Assembly: GCF_964656455.1 (NCBI RefSeq)
Contig: NC_135715.1
Location: forward strand, 146,003,935-146,067,934
Direction: 5' to 3'
Source: Halichoerus grypus
Taxonomy: Eukaryota > Chordata > Mammalia > Carnivora > Phocidae
DNA length: 64,000 nucleotides
Shown here: positions 50,209-63,210 of the stretch, one piece after another
Layout: each line of letters opens with the position of its first letter
Numbering within the stretch: the stretch's first letter is position 1
The notes under the pieces: model-generated
The model's input: the letters and a program-made list of their open reading frames with translations, nothing else
Database searches by the model: none
Told to the model about the DNA's origin: nothing
Translations under genes and position numbers: made by a program

Positions 50209-51299
50209 TAACATATTTGACTTCTTAAAGTTTTACCTCTATACCAAGATTCCCCCATGTTCACACATGTCCATGTTTTCCACTAGATTCTAAGGGTATT
50301 GATCCTAGTTATTTTAAAATTCACACTGTCAGTTGCACTATCTGGGATCATCTCCTCGTTTGATTATGTCAATTGCTTTGTCTCTTGACAATGAGTTTGT
50401 TTCATTTTCCTTTATTTTGTTTGCATATCTGTGTGTGTTGGGTATAATAAATTTTGATTGAATATTAGGATTCTTGTGTAAAACAGAAGAAACTGAGGTA
50501 AAAGTGTTTATAACTGGAAATATGTGCTCTTCTTTTCATGCAGTAGCAAGGGGACTGAATCAGTCTTGTCAATATTCAAACTTCGAATTAGTCTACTGCT
50601 GCTTGTACTTAGGTGGGGAGCTGGGATTGAGAGAGCATTTCTCCATGTTTGTGCTCCAGCTTCAGTTTTCAGCTATCCATGTATGCTTGTACAACAGAAG
50701 GGCTCACTCTCTCTCCTAAAACTTGTAACCTTTTCCCAGGGGTAGATTTCTGGTAATTGCAATTCTGTGCCTTGCTAGAATTCTACTAAGGGCCAAGGGC
50801 AAGGGGAAGGGCCGTTCCAGCCTCAATCTTGGGTCTGGTGTGGGATTTTCTAAGCATTTCTGTCATTTTCCCCATGGCAGACAGGCAAAATTCTGCCTTG
50901 TGTTTCTGCTGGTTCTTATTGGGAAGACCATTTTTGATATAACATCCCTGCCTCAGAACTGTTTTCTCACCTTCCCCAGGGGTAGAGATCTTTCTTCTAT
51001 ATCCTTCCCTTTACCCTGGGGGTATCAGGGTTTGCTATCCTTCCCTTTGATGTACAATGCTTTTTAGAGACAGTCCATTTTCTCTATAGGGCTTGATCCT
51101 TTTCCCTATGCTTGCAACACTGAGCGTAGTTCTCACTGGTTTCCAGCCTTATCCTCAGTTCTCTCAGGAACATACCATGGAGTTCTGAGAGAAAGAAACT
51201 GTGGATGGGGGTGAACTCCCCTTGCATCTCATTCCCATGGGCTCCAAACTGTCCAAATAGCCCACACTTGGTCTTTCAGATATTTGTTAATATTTTAGC

Positions 51300-53900
51300 T
51301 CATTTGATCCTACTTGCTTATATGTTGGCTCTGTCCTTCTTTCTTGATCTGACGTAACTGAGAAAGTGTAGGCATGCAATTTCTTCTTGGGGGAAGGAGC
51401 TGTCCTACCTTTGATTTAACTCCTTGGTTCCTTGCAAGCTCAGCTTTCTTATGGGTTCAAGAAAATTTATATTTTTTTCCTGGCTTATTTCTCACTATTA
51501 GGGTAGGAATGATGCTTTTTTCAGCTAGCTACAAACTAGGCAGAAGTGGAATTATCCTCATATTTTCTTCAGACACATTCACTCACTCATCAATTCACTC
51601 AAATATTTAATAAATACATTCCAACAAACCAAACTGTAGACTCAGAATTAACCTTGACAGATCAACTGCAGAATTGCTCTCAACAATAACACATTTAGAA
51701 AATAAATTTTGAGTCTGTCCTGCCTACAACTCATCCACTCATCCTATGTTCCATGGCCATATTAAGAATCTTAAAATTGGAATTTCATCATGCAATTAAT
51801 AGCCTAAAAAGTCACAGTTAATTCCTACCAACATCTAACCTACGTTTATTTGTCTTATTTTCAACTACCACCAAATTAGCTTTCTTCTCTACGCTTCCAC
51901 AATCAGAATGTTTTCCTCCATTTTCTTCCCCCTTCAAACACTTACAGCTTCCAAGTTTTCTCTACCAACTACTCTAGTTCTCATCAGTATTGGTGCCTCT
52001 CAGTGCTTTTATAACACTAACATTCTGGACCATACAACTTAGAACATAATTAATAGAAATATATTTTTCTGTTTCTTTTTATTTTATTTTTTTCTCTAGG
52101 TCTTGGCTTTATGGGAGGAAGGGAGACAGAAGTAAGTCCTCATAGTATTTTAATGTCTCCCATGTGGCCTAACAAGTTCTGGTCTCCTGTATTTTTATGA
52201 CAAACTAAAATATTGAGTATATAGATTTGCAATAAACTCAGAAACAAGTCAAACTATTCTTAAATACTCTACTTGAATAAACATATGGAATGCACTTAAA
52301 ATCCTGGGGGACAAATACGTACTTTCTGACAGCTGGATATCAGATAAATATAGTGTGCAAGTTTGAAGTTTCTAAAATGAGGAGAGATGACATGGCAAGA
52401 TTAATGGTTTTCCTTGCAGCTACATTAATTACTTTGGGGCTTGCTAGAGCAATCATGGTCACAAACGTCATTTCAATATATATGTAAAATATACTATAGG
52501 CAAACATGCTCATTTTGATCATTTTAATCAAAGATCTCTTTATATGGCACTTATCTCCATGTTATGTAAATGTTTGGATAATCTAATTATGCTCCTTTTA
52601 ATTATCAGTGTGAAAAGGAGAAAAAATGAGATTGTTCTAATTTCTCTCTTTTTTAGAATGATAACTCTTTCCAAAGAGAAAAATTTGAACATTTCTATGA
52701 TGGTAGTAATTTTGTACAAGTCCAGTCAGGGACAGACTTTCTAGAGAAATGTATAAGTCATTCTTTTCTGAAAATGGTGATGTTCAGGTATAAATGAAAA
52801 GTTAAAAAACCCACATATTCTTAACTAGCAGCTTTAAATCTGAATGTAAGGACAAATAACAGACATATATATTTGATTTTCCTGCCATGATAGAAAAGAG
52901 GTAGTGTGAAACCATTTCTACAGCATGTATGTTGGGAAATTTGCAAATAGAAGCAGCTCCTAATATATCTGTTACCAAATGAGTTACTAATTGCAAGATT
53001 AATTGGTCTCTATTTTTTTAAGTTACTTTTTTACTTACAAAGAAGTTGAAATCAATTGGTAATGATGCAATTTGTGATTTAGAATATGCGTCTTCATTTC
53101 CATTACAGTCACAGTGAGGGTGGGCTGAAAGAATTCAGAGGGTATAAGCTCTTTATCATTACGTACATTGGGTACATTGTCTGCTCATAGACCCAATACA
53201 TTGCATTGGCTAAGGCAGACTTGATTTACTAATGCATTATGACAGATTTTACTAGTTTTCCCCTTTCTAAAGCCTCTTAAATATTTATTGTCTGAGTAAG
53301 TCATAGTTTTCCTTAAGGTCAAAGATGTCTGCCTTTAAGTATATCATTATATTAGTCACTGAGAATTCTTTCCTGTTTTTGTTCAAACATATACTAAATC
53401 CTTAAACTTCAGAATCTAATGCCCTTGCTTATAATTGTAAGCTCCAATATTGGTTGTTTTTAGGAAACACTCAGTGTAATATTTAATCTCATCTACATAT
53501 TACAAACTGATTCCCAGTACAAAAATGGTGGGGAGAGTGAACAATGTGGGAATGAAATTATGTGGGAAAAATTGATCTTAATACCCTGTGGCAATAAGCA
53601 ATTATTCATTTATCAAAATAAACCACTTCTTTTAATGTCTCAGATATGCACACTGAGGAAGCAAAAGCCAAACGTCTTTAAATCTTTTAATATACATAAA
53701 TATTGCATCAAACATATTAACAAGTACATTTTCTTTAGTTGAAAATTTTATGTGTTAGTTTTTATTTTAACTTTATTTTAATTTTACCCATTCCTATTTT
53801 GGTAGCAATTAGAAGTAATAGATAGCATTTAATAATGATTCCTGGTGAACTAAAATTTTGGCACCAAGAATTTTGAGATGAATTTTCATTGATCAGCCCA
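51300..53900. other. Intergenic DNA without recognised genes
   Basis: Around 51560-52020 a pyrimidine-rich stretch resembles an L2-type fossil, but the match is weak. The rest is AT-rich unique DNA. Confidence 0.35.
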
Positions 53901-53917
53901 ATATTTTCCTTATTTTA

Positions 53918-54159
53918 TTTTATTTTATTGCAGATTTTATATTTATTTGACAGAGAGGGTGAGTGAGAGTGAGTGAGAGTGAGTGAGAGTGAGAGAATAA
54001 GTGAGAGAGAGCAAGAAAGAGCATGAGTGGGGGGAGAGAGAGGGACAAGCAGACTCCCCACTGAGCAGGGAGCCCTATGTGATGCTCAATCTCAGGACCC
54101 CGGGATCATGACCTGAGCCTAAGGCAGACACTTAATCGACTAAGCCACCCAGGTGCCCC
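53918..54159 (-). mobile_element. CAN-SINE, reverse orientation, with expanded GTGA repeat
   Basis: TTTTATTGCAGATTTTATAT at the left, AAGCCACCCAGGTGCCCC at the right. A perfect 16-base target duplication, TATTTTCCTTATTTTA, lies at 53902-53917 and 54160-54175. The normally CT-rich linker has become a (GAGT/GTGA)n tract at about 53955-54010. Confidence 0.93.
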
Positions 54160-54499
54160 TATTTTCCTTATTTTAAAAGATCCCACATTTCACCTTTCTT
54201 TCTGTCTTTTTTCAGTACTTCAGTATCACTAAACAAATCAATCAGGAAAATCAATTGTTCAAGTTATTTTTCTTGTTTCTACACAGAAGAATATCTTCCA
54301 TAATGTCTGGTTCTTATAAACCAGTAATCACAGAATCTGTTGGATTCCCTTCATGTTTTTCTAAATAACTTCATAAAATTGCAAATCATGCCATCTTTTT
54401 TTATTTTGTGATCAATTGTATCAGTTATTCCCCTTAAAGCTTTTGCTATGAAGGGAGACATACAACACACAAAATCCTAGAATAAGAAAATTCTAATTT

Positions 54500-54716
54500 A
54501 AGATTTATTTACTTATTTTAGAAAGAGACAGGGAGAGAGTATGCCTACTTGTGAGTGGGGGGAGGGGTGGAGGGAAAGAATCTCAAGCAGACTCCCTGCT
54601 GAGTGTGGAGGCCCCCTCCACCCATAGGGGGCTCGATCTCACAACCCTGAGATCATGATCTGAGCCAAAATCAAGAGTAGAATGCTTAACCAACTGAGCC
54701 ACCTGGGTGCCTCAAA
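54500..54716 (-). mobile_element. CAN-SINE, reverse orientation
   Basis: AAGATTTATTTACTTATTTT at the left and GAGCCACCTGGGTGCCTC at the right. A perfect 13-base target duplication, AAAATTCTAATTT, lies at 54487-54499 and 54717-54729. Confidence 0.92.
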
Positions 54717-54729
54717 AAAATTCTAATTT

Positions 54730-57089
54730 GGAATAAACTCTGAGCCCAGCCATGGAAATAAAAAAGTTATTTATGTTATTAGATCAAATAATTTATCTTG
54801 CTTTGAAAACACATTGATAAATATACACATATAGATGTACATAGATATAGATATAGACCAGAATAAGGTTATAGTTTTATGAGTTTAAAAATAGTAATGT
54901 TCTACTTTCCTCCAATTTCCAATGTGAAATAATAGTAATTACAGTCTTTAAAAACATCTTGTTATGAGCAGTTTTTTGGAGGGAAATTTTTATATATATG
55001 TATAAAATCCTTAATATACTACAGACTATCTTGTACTGGTAATTATTAAAATGTGCAGAAGGATTTAATGATAGTATTTCATTTGCTTTTGTGAATTTCT
55101 TTATAAAGTCTTTTAAAATTAACTTTATTTTACCTGAAGTGGAGAAAATGGAATTGCTTTCTTGTCTTCATCATTATTATTTGCTGTGAATATCTCTAAG
55201 TAGTCGAGCACATCTGACGCAGTAAACACAGAAACGAAATAGAGATGTTTGTGTCTATTTGTTTCCGGCTGTCCAGAAGCCTGTCAATCTCTGTGGTCAG
55301 ATACAGATTTTGAGGTTTTACATGAAACCAATGGTTACTTCTGTGTTTCAACTATAAATCTGCCCATAATAATTATAAATCTGCGACTTATCAGTTGGAA
55401 AAATACTCCCAAATTACCCTGTTACAACTTTGTAACAGTTTTTGTTGTAACACTCGAAGGAAAATTGGACAAGCAAGTTTTGTGGTAAAGTTGAATAGGC
55501 TTGGGAAAGAGTGTATTTATGAAGTGTACCTACAATATTTTAAGGAAAACAGAAACATACACCTATATGGTTAACATGATCAATAGGTCAACAGGAACAC
55601 TGTAGGATTCTTCTCCAACTTCAGTTAACACTAGAGATTTGATAATGTACTTAAAGCTTAATGATCTGGATAAATTAACATCTGTGTGTAGATATTCTTT
55701 TGTTTTAACTGCTTATTAATGTAGTTAATAATTTTCCATATCTCCCTGCTTGTTCCATATATTGTTCAGTATAGTAGCCTTTAATGTTCTGATATGAAAT
55801 AATGCAAAACTGATTAAAATAATGTTTGCCATTGATAACAGTAAGACATGGAAATTAGGGATAATATCATAGCCCTCTCCCTCCTTTGTTTTGCTTTGCC
55901 TTCCTGAGTGCAGTGCTAAGGGGGGTGCATCCTAGCACATCTCCCCCTCAGGCAGTTGGCAGTGCTGGGGGCAATTCTTATTAAACATCTCCCCTTGTGC
56001 ACATTCCCAGATGTGAGTTCACTTGTACCCCAGGAGCAGCTGGTGAGTTTTGCGAGTGCTCCAACTTGCATCCAGTGCCAGCTTCGCACTGAATTCAGGA
56101 ACACGTGACACTTCCTGTGATTTTCCATCAAGTTTGACGGCCAACAACCTGTCTCCCTTCCATTTGCTTCCAGTCACATTTCCTTGACCTCAAAACAGTT
56201 CATTCTTGAACCATCAGTCTTGACCCTTTGTAAAGCACTGTTGGTCAAGGACAATCCAGTGAACTACTGTGAGACTCAGGGGCTGGACCCATATTCTCTA
56301 CAATGTGAATCCCATCCTCCGGGAGAATTCATCTCTTCTAAATTTCTCCTTACTTGGGGACTCTTTCCCCACCACTCCTAAGATATTCTTCAGTTTATTT
56401 CCTCTTAGCCAATTTTCCATTACTCCAATCTCATATTAATAATTATTTTCAGTAGAGTTCTCCCGCTCAAATGACTGTGTTTTTCTGTCCTATGCTTAGA
56501 CTTAGACTGCATGAAGAAATAGGAATCAAAAAAACTATGCTAAGAAGATGGGCAAATTTGTAGTTTGAATTATATGATGCAATTGCCAATAGTTGGGATT
56601 CGTTAACCTATATCAAACAGAAGTAATAGCAAAAAGGGTAAAACAGAAATCATAGCCTTCCTACCTTACAGTGAGAAGAAAATCACCAATACATTCTTTA
56701 GGAAACGTGCTACTTAAGTTCTTCATCTTAGATACAGGGAAATGAGACAGAGAAAGTCTTTTTTGGTTCCACTCACTATCCAACATCCCTTGGCCTAATC
56801 TGATTAATTGTTTTACATCACTGTTCTACTGACTGGCGCTCACAGATTATGGAGGATCTCTGGACTCTGTATGCCAGACATGTGGTTACAAACACTGTAT
56901 GCTATGCCTTGAGAAATTTTTTAAAATATAAGAGGCAGGATCTTTTGTCCCCACTATGGCTGCTGAGAAAGAAGAAAAAAAAAATGAAAGTTTTGTTTCA
57001 AGTTAAACATCTTAAAAGAGTAACAGTATTTGTTTTATTTATTTTAAATAATATAATATTAAGAGCTGTAATGAAACAATCTTAATTTC
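54730..57089. other. Intergenic DNA without recognised genes
   Basis: Mostly AT-rich unique sequence. The stretch 55890-56150 is more GC-rich, with possible old-repeat character, but I cannot classify it. No gene is seen. Confidence 0.35.
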
Positions 57090-57100
57090 AAATTAAGAAG

Positions 57101-57270
57101 AGGGCACCTGGGTGGCTCAGTCGGTTGGGTGTCTGCCTTCAGCTCAGGTCATGATCCCAGGGTCCTGGGATGGAGTCCTGCATCGGGCTCCCTGCTCAAT
57201 GGGGAGTCTGCTTCTCCCTCTGCCCCTCTTCCCACTTGTTCTCTCAATCTCTCTCTCAAATGAATGAAAT
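57101..57270 (+). mobile_element. CAN-SINE, sense, tail split by an L1
   Basis: It starts AGGGCACCTGGGTGGCTCAG and ends TCAAATGAATGAAATC, where an antisense L1 begins. Its target duplication AAATTAAGAAG is at 57090-57100 and, beyond the L1, at 57519-57529, which proves the nesting. Confidence 0.9.
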
Positions 57271-57511
57271 CTTTTTTTTATTATTATTATGTTATGTTAG
57301 TCACCATATATTATATCATTAGTTTTTGATGTAGTGTTCCATGATTCATTGTTTGTGTATAACACCAGTGCTCTATGCAGAACGTGCCCTCTTTAATACC
57401 CATCACCAGATTAACCCATGCTCCCACCCTCCTCTCCTTTAGAACCCTCAGTTTGTTTCTCAGAGTCCATAGTCTCTCATGGTTTGTCTCCCCCTCTGAT
57501 TCCCCCCCTTC
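57271..57511 (-). mobile_element. L1 3' end nested in the SINE tail, reverse orientation
   Basis: A T-run and TTATTATTATTATGTTATG, then AGTCACCATATATTATATCA, AGAACGTGCCCTCTTTAATA and TCTCTCATGGTTTGTCTCCC. It is the same young carnivore L1 terminus as at 42541-42792. Confidence 0.9.
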
Positions 57512-57529
57512 ATTTAAAAAATTAAGAAG

Positions 57530-58840
57530 ATTATATATCAGTAAGTGAAAAAAGAAAACAAATCATTTAAAATAATGTCTTGTTCAATAAAAACGTTTAC
57601 TGAAAAGCTCAGCTAAAGTTTTAGTTACTGCATGAAAAGAAATTCTCTTTTCCCCTTATTCTCATCCTTCGTCAGAGCCTCACTGGTACTTCTCCTTCAA
57701 TATTTTTGCCCTATCTCTTTTTTTCTTTAGTTGGCTCTATTATTAACCTCCAAACCCAGTTAATGGTGGCATTCTGGAGAATAGAGGGTTATTGTAACTT
57801 CTTTGTATGGAATAAAGATATTTAAATCATCATCACTTTACATAAAATAATCTGAATATTAAAGTTATGTTAAAGATTATATGATATTTCTATGGTCAAA
57901 AATATTCTTTGTGATTTTTCAGGGTCTTGAGTCTTCACTGTGAACATGAAGTACTGATAATAGAGGTAAGTGTAAACATTTATCATCCTCTATTTTATTT
58001 ATTAAGTAACCTTCATAATTGTGATCTACAAGACCAATACTTGTCTTATATTACTGTCTTACTATAATACCTAAAATGTAGTAAATGCTCAGTAAGTATC
58101 TGAGAATCAATGCTAAGCTAAAGATTAGCAAAGTAGTAATACCTATTTCACCAAATCACTATAATATCCCTTCTTCCCGTGAATATTATATATTGTGTTC
58201 TAGTAAAATATTTATAAAGTTATTCCCAAATATTTGCAAGAATTCAGGATATATCCCTAATATGATTTCAGTCATCCATCTCTTCTTTTTTCAATGACTT
58301 CAATGAAAATATAAGTATAGGGGACATGGCAAAACAAGCCACAGAATACTTTATTACTGGTTTGTTCTTAGTCTCATAATTCAATTCCAGAACTCTATAA
58401 ACTTCTCTGGGCCATTTGAGGAAAATCTTACTTAAATTAGCTAATTGAATCAGTTTAAATATCCTAAAAATAAAAGTACTACAAATCCCAATTTATAGAT
58501 TTTTGAGTCCAAATGTGAAACTTGAAACTTCTCATTCAATGAAAGTCAAATATGCCTATCTAGGTAAAAAAGCAATGGAATCAGAGACCTAAAGGAAGAA
58601 TGAGTGAGCAAAGTAGTTTTAATGCCTCCAAATGGATAACTTAGATGTCAGCCTTGATCTTCAACCAAGTATAGGCAGCAGGCACACCCCTGTAGCTATC
58701 TGGATGACACAGAATCCAAAGAGGGAAGATGGCTAGCCCGAGCCAATGTCTTTTTACCCTGGATACACAGAAAGAACAGACCTAAGAAAAGTCACCCTGT
58801 TCATATATGCTGACTTTGTAACAAATTCAGATTTCTGCTT
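57530..58840. other. Intergenic DNA without recognised elements
   Basis: No gene is seen. The small open frame at 58085-58297 has no recognisable similarity. Confidence 0.4.
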
Positions 58841-58849
58841 TTTAAGAAA

Positions 58850-59110
58850 TTGGTTCAACCCATGGGCTTGAGTCAATTAATCAAGGTTATGGCTTCTTCA
58901 CTTACTATTTTAAAGTGGAGAAGCTTTGCCTTTGATCTTCACCGGGAATGAATTAGAGCAGAGGTAATTTATGAGTAGAGGATGATGAAAGAGAAGAATT
59001 GAGTGCTGCTTAAAAGCCAATCATGTATTACTTGATCACATGCCAACTAGATGTCATTAGAGCCTGTTATTTGTACTTCAGGATTAACTAGGTTTGGTTT
59101 AAAAAAAAAG
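58850..59110. promoter_or_regulatory. Candidate non-coding regulatory element
   Basis: Repeat-free, with TCAATTAATCAAGG near 58873, a TCF/LEF-like CCTTTGATCTTC near 58929, GGTAATTTATGAG near 58962 and AATCATGTATTAC near 59020. This is suggestive of a homeodomain/TCF-bound enhancer. Inference from motifs only. Confidence 0.2.
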
Positions 59111-61650
59111 TCATCGAATTGCTAAAAAAAGACATTCTAAACTTTTCTTAGTGCATTTTTTATCATATGTGAAAATATTACCCAATTTTCACCCACAAGT
59201 TTTATAATATTTGTATAGCTAATATTTTAATAATATCTCTTTCTTCATAACATTTTTGTTGCAGGTATTAAGGCAACTACTACTTTTTTAGGAATCTTAA
59301 TGTTTATATTTGTTTCCAGTTAGAATGAGTCACAACATTTCAGAATTATTTCATGCTTACAAATAACTAATTGTATTGTACAATTACTGTGGTAAGACAA
59401 TTCCAAATCTTGGTTCAATCACTTGAGTTTCAATTTTGTCTTAATTCCTGTTAACATTATTTTGTTTATTTGCTAGTTATAATTGAGTCATATCATTACA
59501 ACCAGTTATGTAAGAACTTGGAGCTTAAAAAAAAAAAAAAGAACTTGGAGTTTACTGTGCTCAAAGTATATATTTAATATCAGTTCTACCAACTCCTTGT
59601 TTTACAATAACCTAGGTTTATTTTTTAGAACATTTTAAATGTTTTTTTTTTTTTCCTATGGGTATGTCGCTTAAAACTTGATCTTTTTTTTTTAATTCTA
59701 GATGCTTCTTAAAAATGTCTTTATATTTTTCCCGTAATGTTAGAATTTTTAAAAATCAGGCATGTATAAACAATCAAAAAGTACTTTTATATTCAGTATG
59801 GAGTATGAAATCCATTTTAATATGTATTTAAACTAATATATATTTATTTCATTTGAATTATTATCTGATAATACTTTAAAATAATTAGGTATAGTAACAT
59901 TACATTATCTGTTTCTTGGGCACTATTTTTTAATCCACAGTTATTTATATTTGCTGTTTGATTAGAATTTATTTCAGTAAATTTTTCTACATTATTTTTC
60001 TACATCTTGAAGCTGTAAGTCTAATGGATTTATACAGTAGTTTCTGAGTATTACTGCTTCAGAAGGTTCAGCTTTTTGACAATGATTTTCATACAGCTAT
60101 ATTAAGTAATAGCTTAGAATTGGATCATCTAAATCATTCTATCTTATGCTTTTCAAGAAACTCATCATTCACTAAGCATCTCAGTTATTTGACAACTTGA
60201 GAGGATTAAGAAGTGTGTTGACTTATTTAAACTGTTTCATGAATTAACTCAAATAAAAGATGATATGTGAAGGAAAACTTAAAAGAAAAAAAATCCCACA
60301 AGTGCAATAACAACAAAAAGTTCTTTCATAGAAATAAAACATTTATAGGGTGCAGCTGAAAGGAATCATAACTAATTTCTTAGTAAACTTCTAAGAACTA
60401 GATTTGTGGCAAGTTTAATATATATCTTCATTTACCTATTTGTTTTTATTTCCAAACTTAGACAGTTTTTCCTGTCCCATATTCATAATGATACTTGTAT
60501 TAAAACTGTAATGTATATCTTCTTGCCCCTTCAGTTCCTTTTAGCATTTATTTAATGCCGATGCTGTATACATCATTATTTATGGTGCTGAATCATTATT
60601 ATGGTGCTGCATCATCCACCATGAATAACGGTTCCCAATGACTCCTCCAAAAGTTGTTACTGTGCTTTCTTAATGATCATTGCAAATACATATTTTACCT
60701 TTCCAAGTAATCAAAGATTGACAGATATTATGTTGAATATACAACATTATATTTTAAGGTAAATATGACAGATCCCGGTGCCCTATCCATTTCTCCTAGT
60801 TACTTACAGTGTTTATTTTATTTTGAATTTTGTGGGCCTACTTGTCTATTAATTGTCAGCACCTGTGCCTCTTTGCATAAGGGCTTTCTCTTGTCAAAGG
60901 AGAATGTACTACCTATGTGAATTATAAGTCAGAAACTGGGGAAATAGAGACGCTTCCCCATCAGCCCGACCAGTGAATGATAGAAGCTGGTAGATAATTC
61001 GGCAGCTCCATTACTCATCTGGTAGAATGTTGAGGTGTTAGTTCCATATTACTTCCTAAATACTATAACTTGATTGATAATGTACTCTTTGCTGATTTTT
61101 TTTGCCTTTCTATATCAATTCTATCTAATAATTCAAATCTATGTATTATTCTCTATCAATATTTCTATGATATTTTATTGTATAACTACTAGCACTTACC
61201 TTTTTGTCTCAGACTCTGTTTCTGGGGAAACCATATATAAGACAGATGATACCATTTATTGTCCTAGGAAGCAAAGCCTCAGGATTGACTTCTGGAATTT
61301 GGTCACTTTTCAGCCAGATTAAAACCAAAGACACTGTTATCAGTAGTAAGGAGATAATAATATTCTCTGGCATGTTGATTTGAAACAGAGCGGGTAAAAG
61401 AGGACGCATGGTCTTATATAGAATCTCTAACATTTGAAAGCTACAAGTGGAGATTAAGTTGTAAGAAAGACAGAAGTTTTTTACTAACTGCTATTGATTC
61501 CCTGAAAGAAACCACAAACAAACAAACAAGCAAGCAGGATTTAGTCAGCCATCTATAAATTCAGAGCACAACGTGAAAGTCACAAGGCTTCTCTGTAGCC
61601 CTGAGGTCCTTATCTCCTGCAGCTGTAAGACTGTGCAGAAAACCAGCCTA
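59111..61650. other. Intergenic DNA, very AT-rich
   Basis: No gene or young element was recognised. It includes an A-tract between direct repeats at 59512-59550 and a short tandem repeat at about 60573-60612, described elsewhere. Confidence 0.4.
59512..59550. repeat. Poly(A) insertion between 12-base direct repeats
   Basis: AAGAACTTGGAG at 59512-59523 and 59539-59550, with CTT and a pure A run between them. It has the structure of an L1-type insertion consisting of tail only. Confidence 0.6.
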
Positions 61651-62800
61651 TAATCTGATTGTGAGAATTTGTTGGTTTGCACACTTAGGAACTTCCCGAG
61701 TAAAGTCTGAAACTACATGTCTCCCCCCAACCCCTGCCACCACTCTGACACCTCTCCTTATGTGGAGAGCAGGGAGACCTAGGTTGGTAAGGGACAGGTT
61801 TAATAAGCAAGAGAACTTACATATGAGGCTTGTCTTGGGTGGCCACAAGACCAAGAGAGCCCTTCCCCTACCTGCCAGATTCTTAAAAGTTTATGTAGAA
61901 GCTTTAACTGAGTTCAGTCATGTATTCAGTCCAGATGGTATCAACAACACATTGCTCTCTCAAGACCGTGTCCTTTAAAACAGCTCCCACTGTGGAAATG
62001 GTGAGCAGAATGTGCATTCCAAGGATAGCAGAGGGTGTGAGGAGCCTCCTATCACTCGGGCCCAGTTTGTAGATCAACCAGCATTTTCTTGATGACCTCT
62101 TCTAACAAAATTAACAGGAAAAACTGCATTCGTATACCCATTTTTATGCAAAAGTAATGACACTGATAAGGAAGGAGTGATCCCTGAAATAGGGACACCT
62201 CAGGGGATGCACTTGAGAATCTTGAACTCAGATTTCCATGAACCCTCTAGGCTGGCATAAGTAGCTTTCTTGCTCTTGCTAGAGGATGTCAAAGTACCTT
62301 TGATTGGAGATCATGAAAAAGAAACATCTGAGGCATATGACTTGTCCTCCTCAATTTCTGACCTCAACTTCCATTGTATTACTTCTAAAGAATCATTAGG
62401 GCCAAGTCAACTACAGCATGACAATGAGGCCACAACCAGGTCTCACACCCCTCAGGGATAAAGGATCTGGGACACCCTATAAGGCAAGCAACTGAAGTTG
62501 GCAACTAACTTAAAGATGAGGGGTATCCAAAGTAGATGGTGGAGCGAAGATGATAAATATCAGTTGCATTCTTGGGACCAAAACAGCACAGTTACTATAG
62601 TGTATATGACTAAACCTTTTAATGTAGATCTGTCTTTTAGAGAATGTCACTAGCAGTTACCTTGGGAAATCATTGATAAGATGGAATGAATTTAACATGG
62701 GCTATGAATGTATCAGTGCCCTGCCTATATCAACTTCACACATCATTTCCATGCACATCAGCTCAATTTTCAATTGCTAGCAACTGTATGTTTGCATCTT
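61650..62800. other. Intergenic DNA of old-repeat character, unclassified
   Basis: Less AT-rich than its surroundings, and it abuts an LTR-like unit on the right, so it may be decayed internal retroviral sequence. I recognise no protein motif. The open frames at 61661-61978 and 62270-62461 are not identifiable. Confidence 0.3.
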
Positions 62801-62804
62801 TGGC

Positions 62805-63210
62805 AGAGGACTTATCAGTCAAGTTTGAACCAGAGAAGCAGAAGCAGAATCAGTATCTCTCTCTCTCTCTCCAAGCATTGGCATGGCTTACACAATTGCA
62901 AGAGTGGGTGAAGCAAGTCTGCAATCCATAGGGCAGGCAGAGTCAGGAAAGGGAGCATACAGCAGGCTGGGACACATGAACAAGGGTCAAAGCCCTTGTG
63001 TACCGGCAGAATTTCTTCTCTCTCTCAGGGAAGCCTCAGGCCCACATGTAAAGTCAGGACCAGACAGATTATCCAGGATCATCTTTATTTAAAGTCAACG
63101 AAGGGGCACTTTAATTACATCTGCAAAATCCCTAAACAGCAGTACCTAGATTAATGGTTGACTGAGTAAGTGAGGACTAGAGTCTAGTCAAGTTAGACAT
63201 ATCAAAAAAG
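62805..63210 (-). mobile_element. LTR-like element (ERV-L/MLT2-related), reverse orientation
   Basis: Read on the minus strand, a GTCTAACTTGACTAGACTC-like start, GGGATTTTGCAGATGTAATT, GTTGACTTTAAATAAAGATG and GATCCTGGATAATCTG, and an end with CTTCTGCTTCTCTGGTTCAA, follow the order of old ERV-L LTRs. A (CT)n run at 62853-62871 sits near the polyadenylation side. The exact family is uncertain. Confidence 0.55.

Larger units (their letters stand above)
46625..51300 (-). mobile_element. Large old L1 (L1M-like), reverse orientation, with nested insertions
   Basis: Antisense L1 sequence is recognisable at 46690-46815, 47248-47900, 48386-48740, 48940-50020 and 50225-50480. Examples are TCAGTCTGGCTAGAGATTTA, TTATTCCACAAATATTGATGG-like, GGTCAGAGAAAATACTTTGT and TGGCTGCTTTCAAGATTTTC. 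It continues less certainly to about 51300. Four later insertions cut it: an ERV1-type LTR, an unclassified unit and two CAN-SINEs. No frame survives. Confidence 0.65.
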
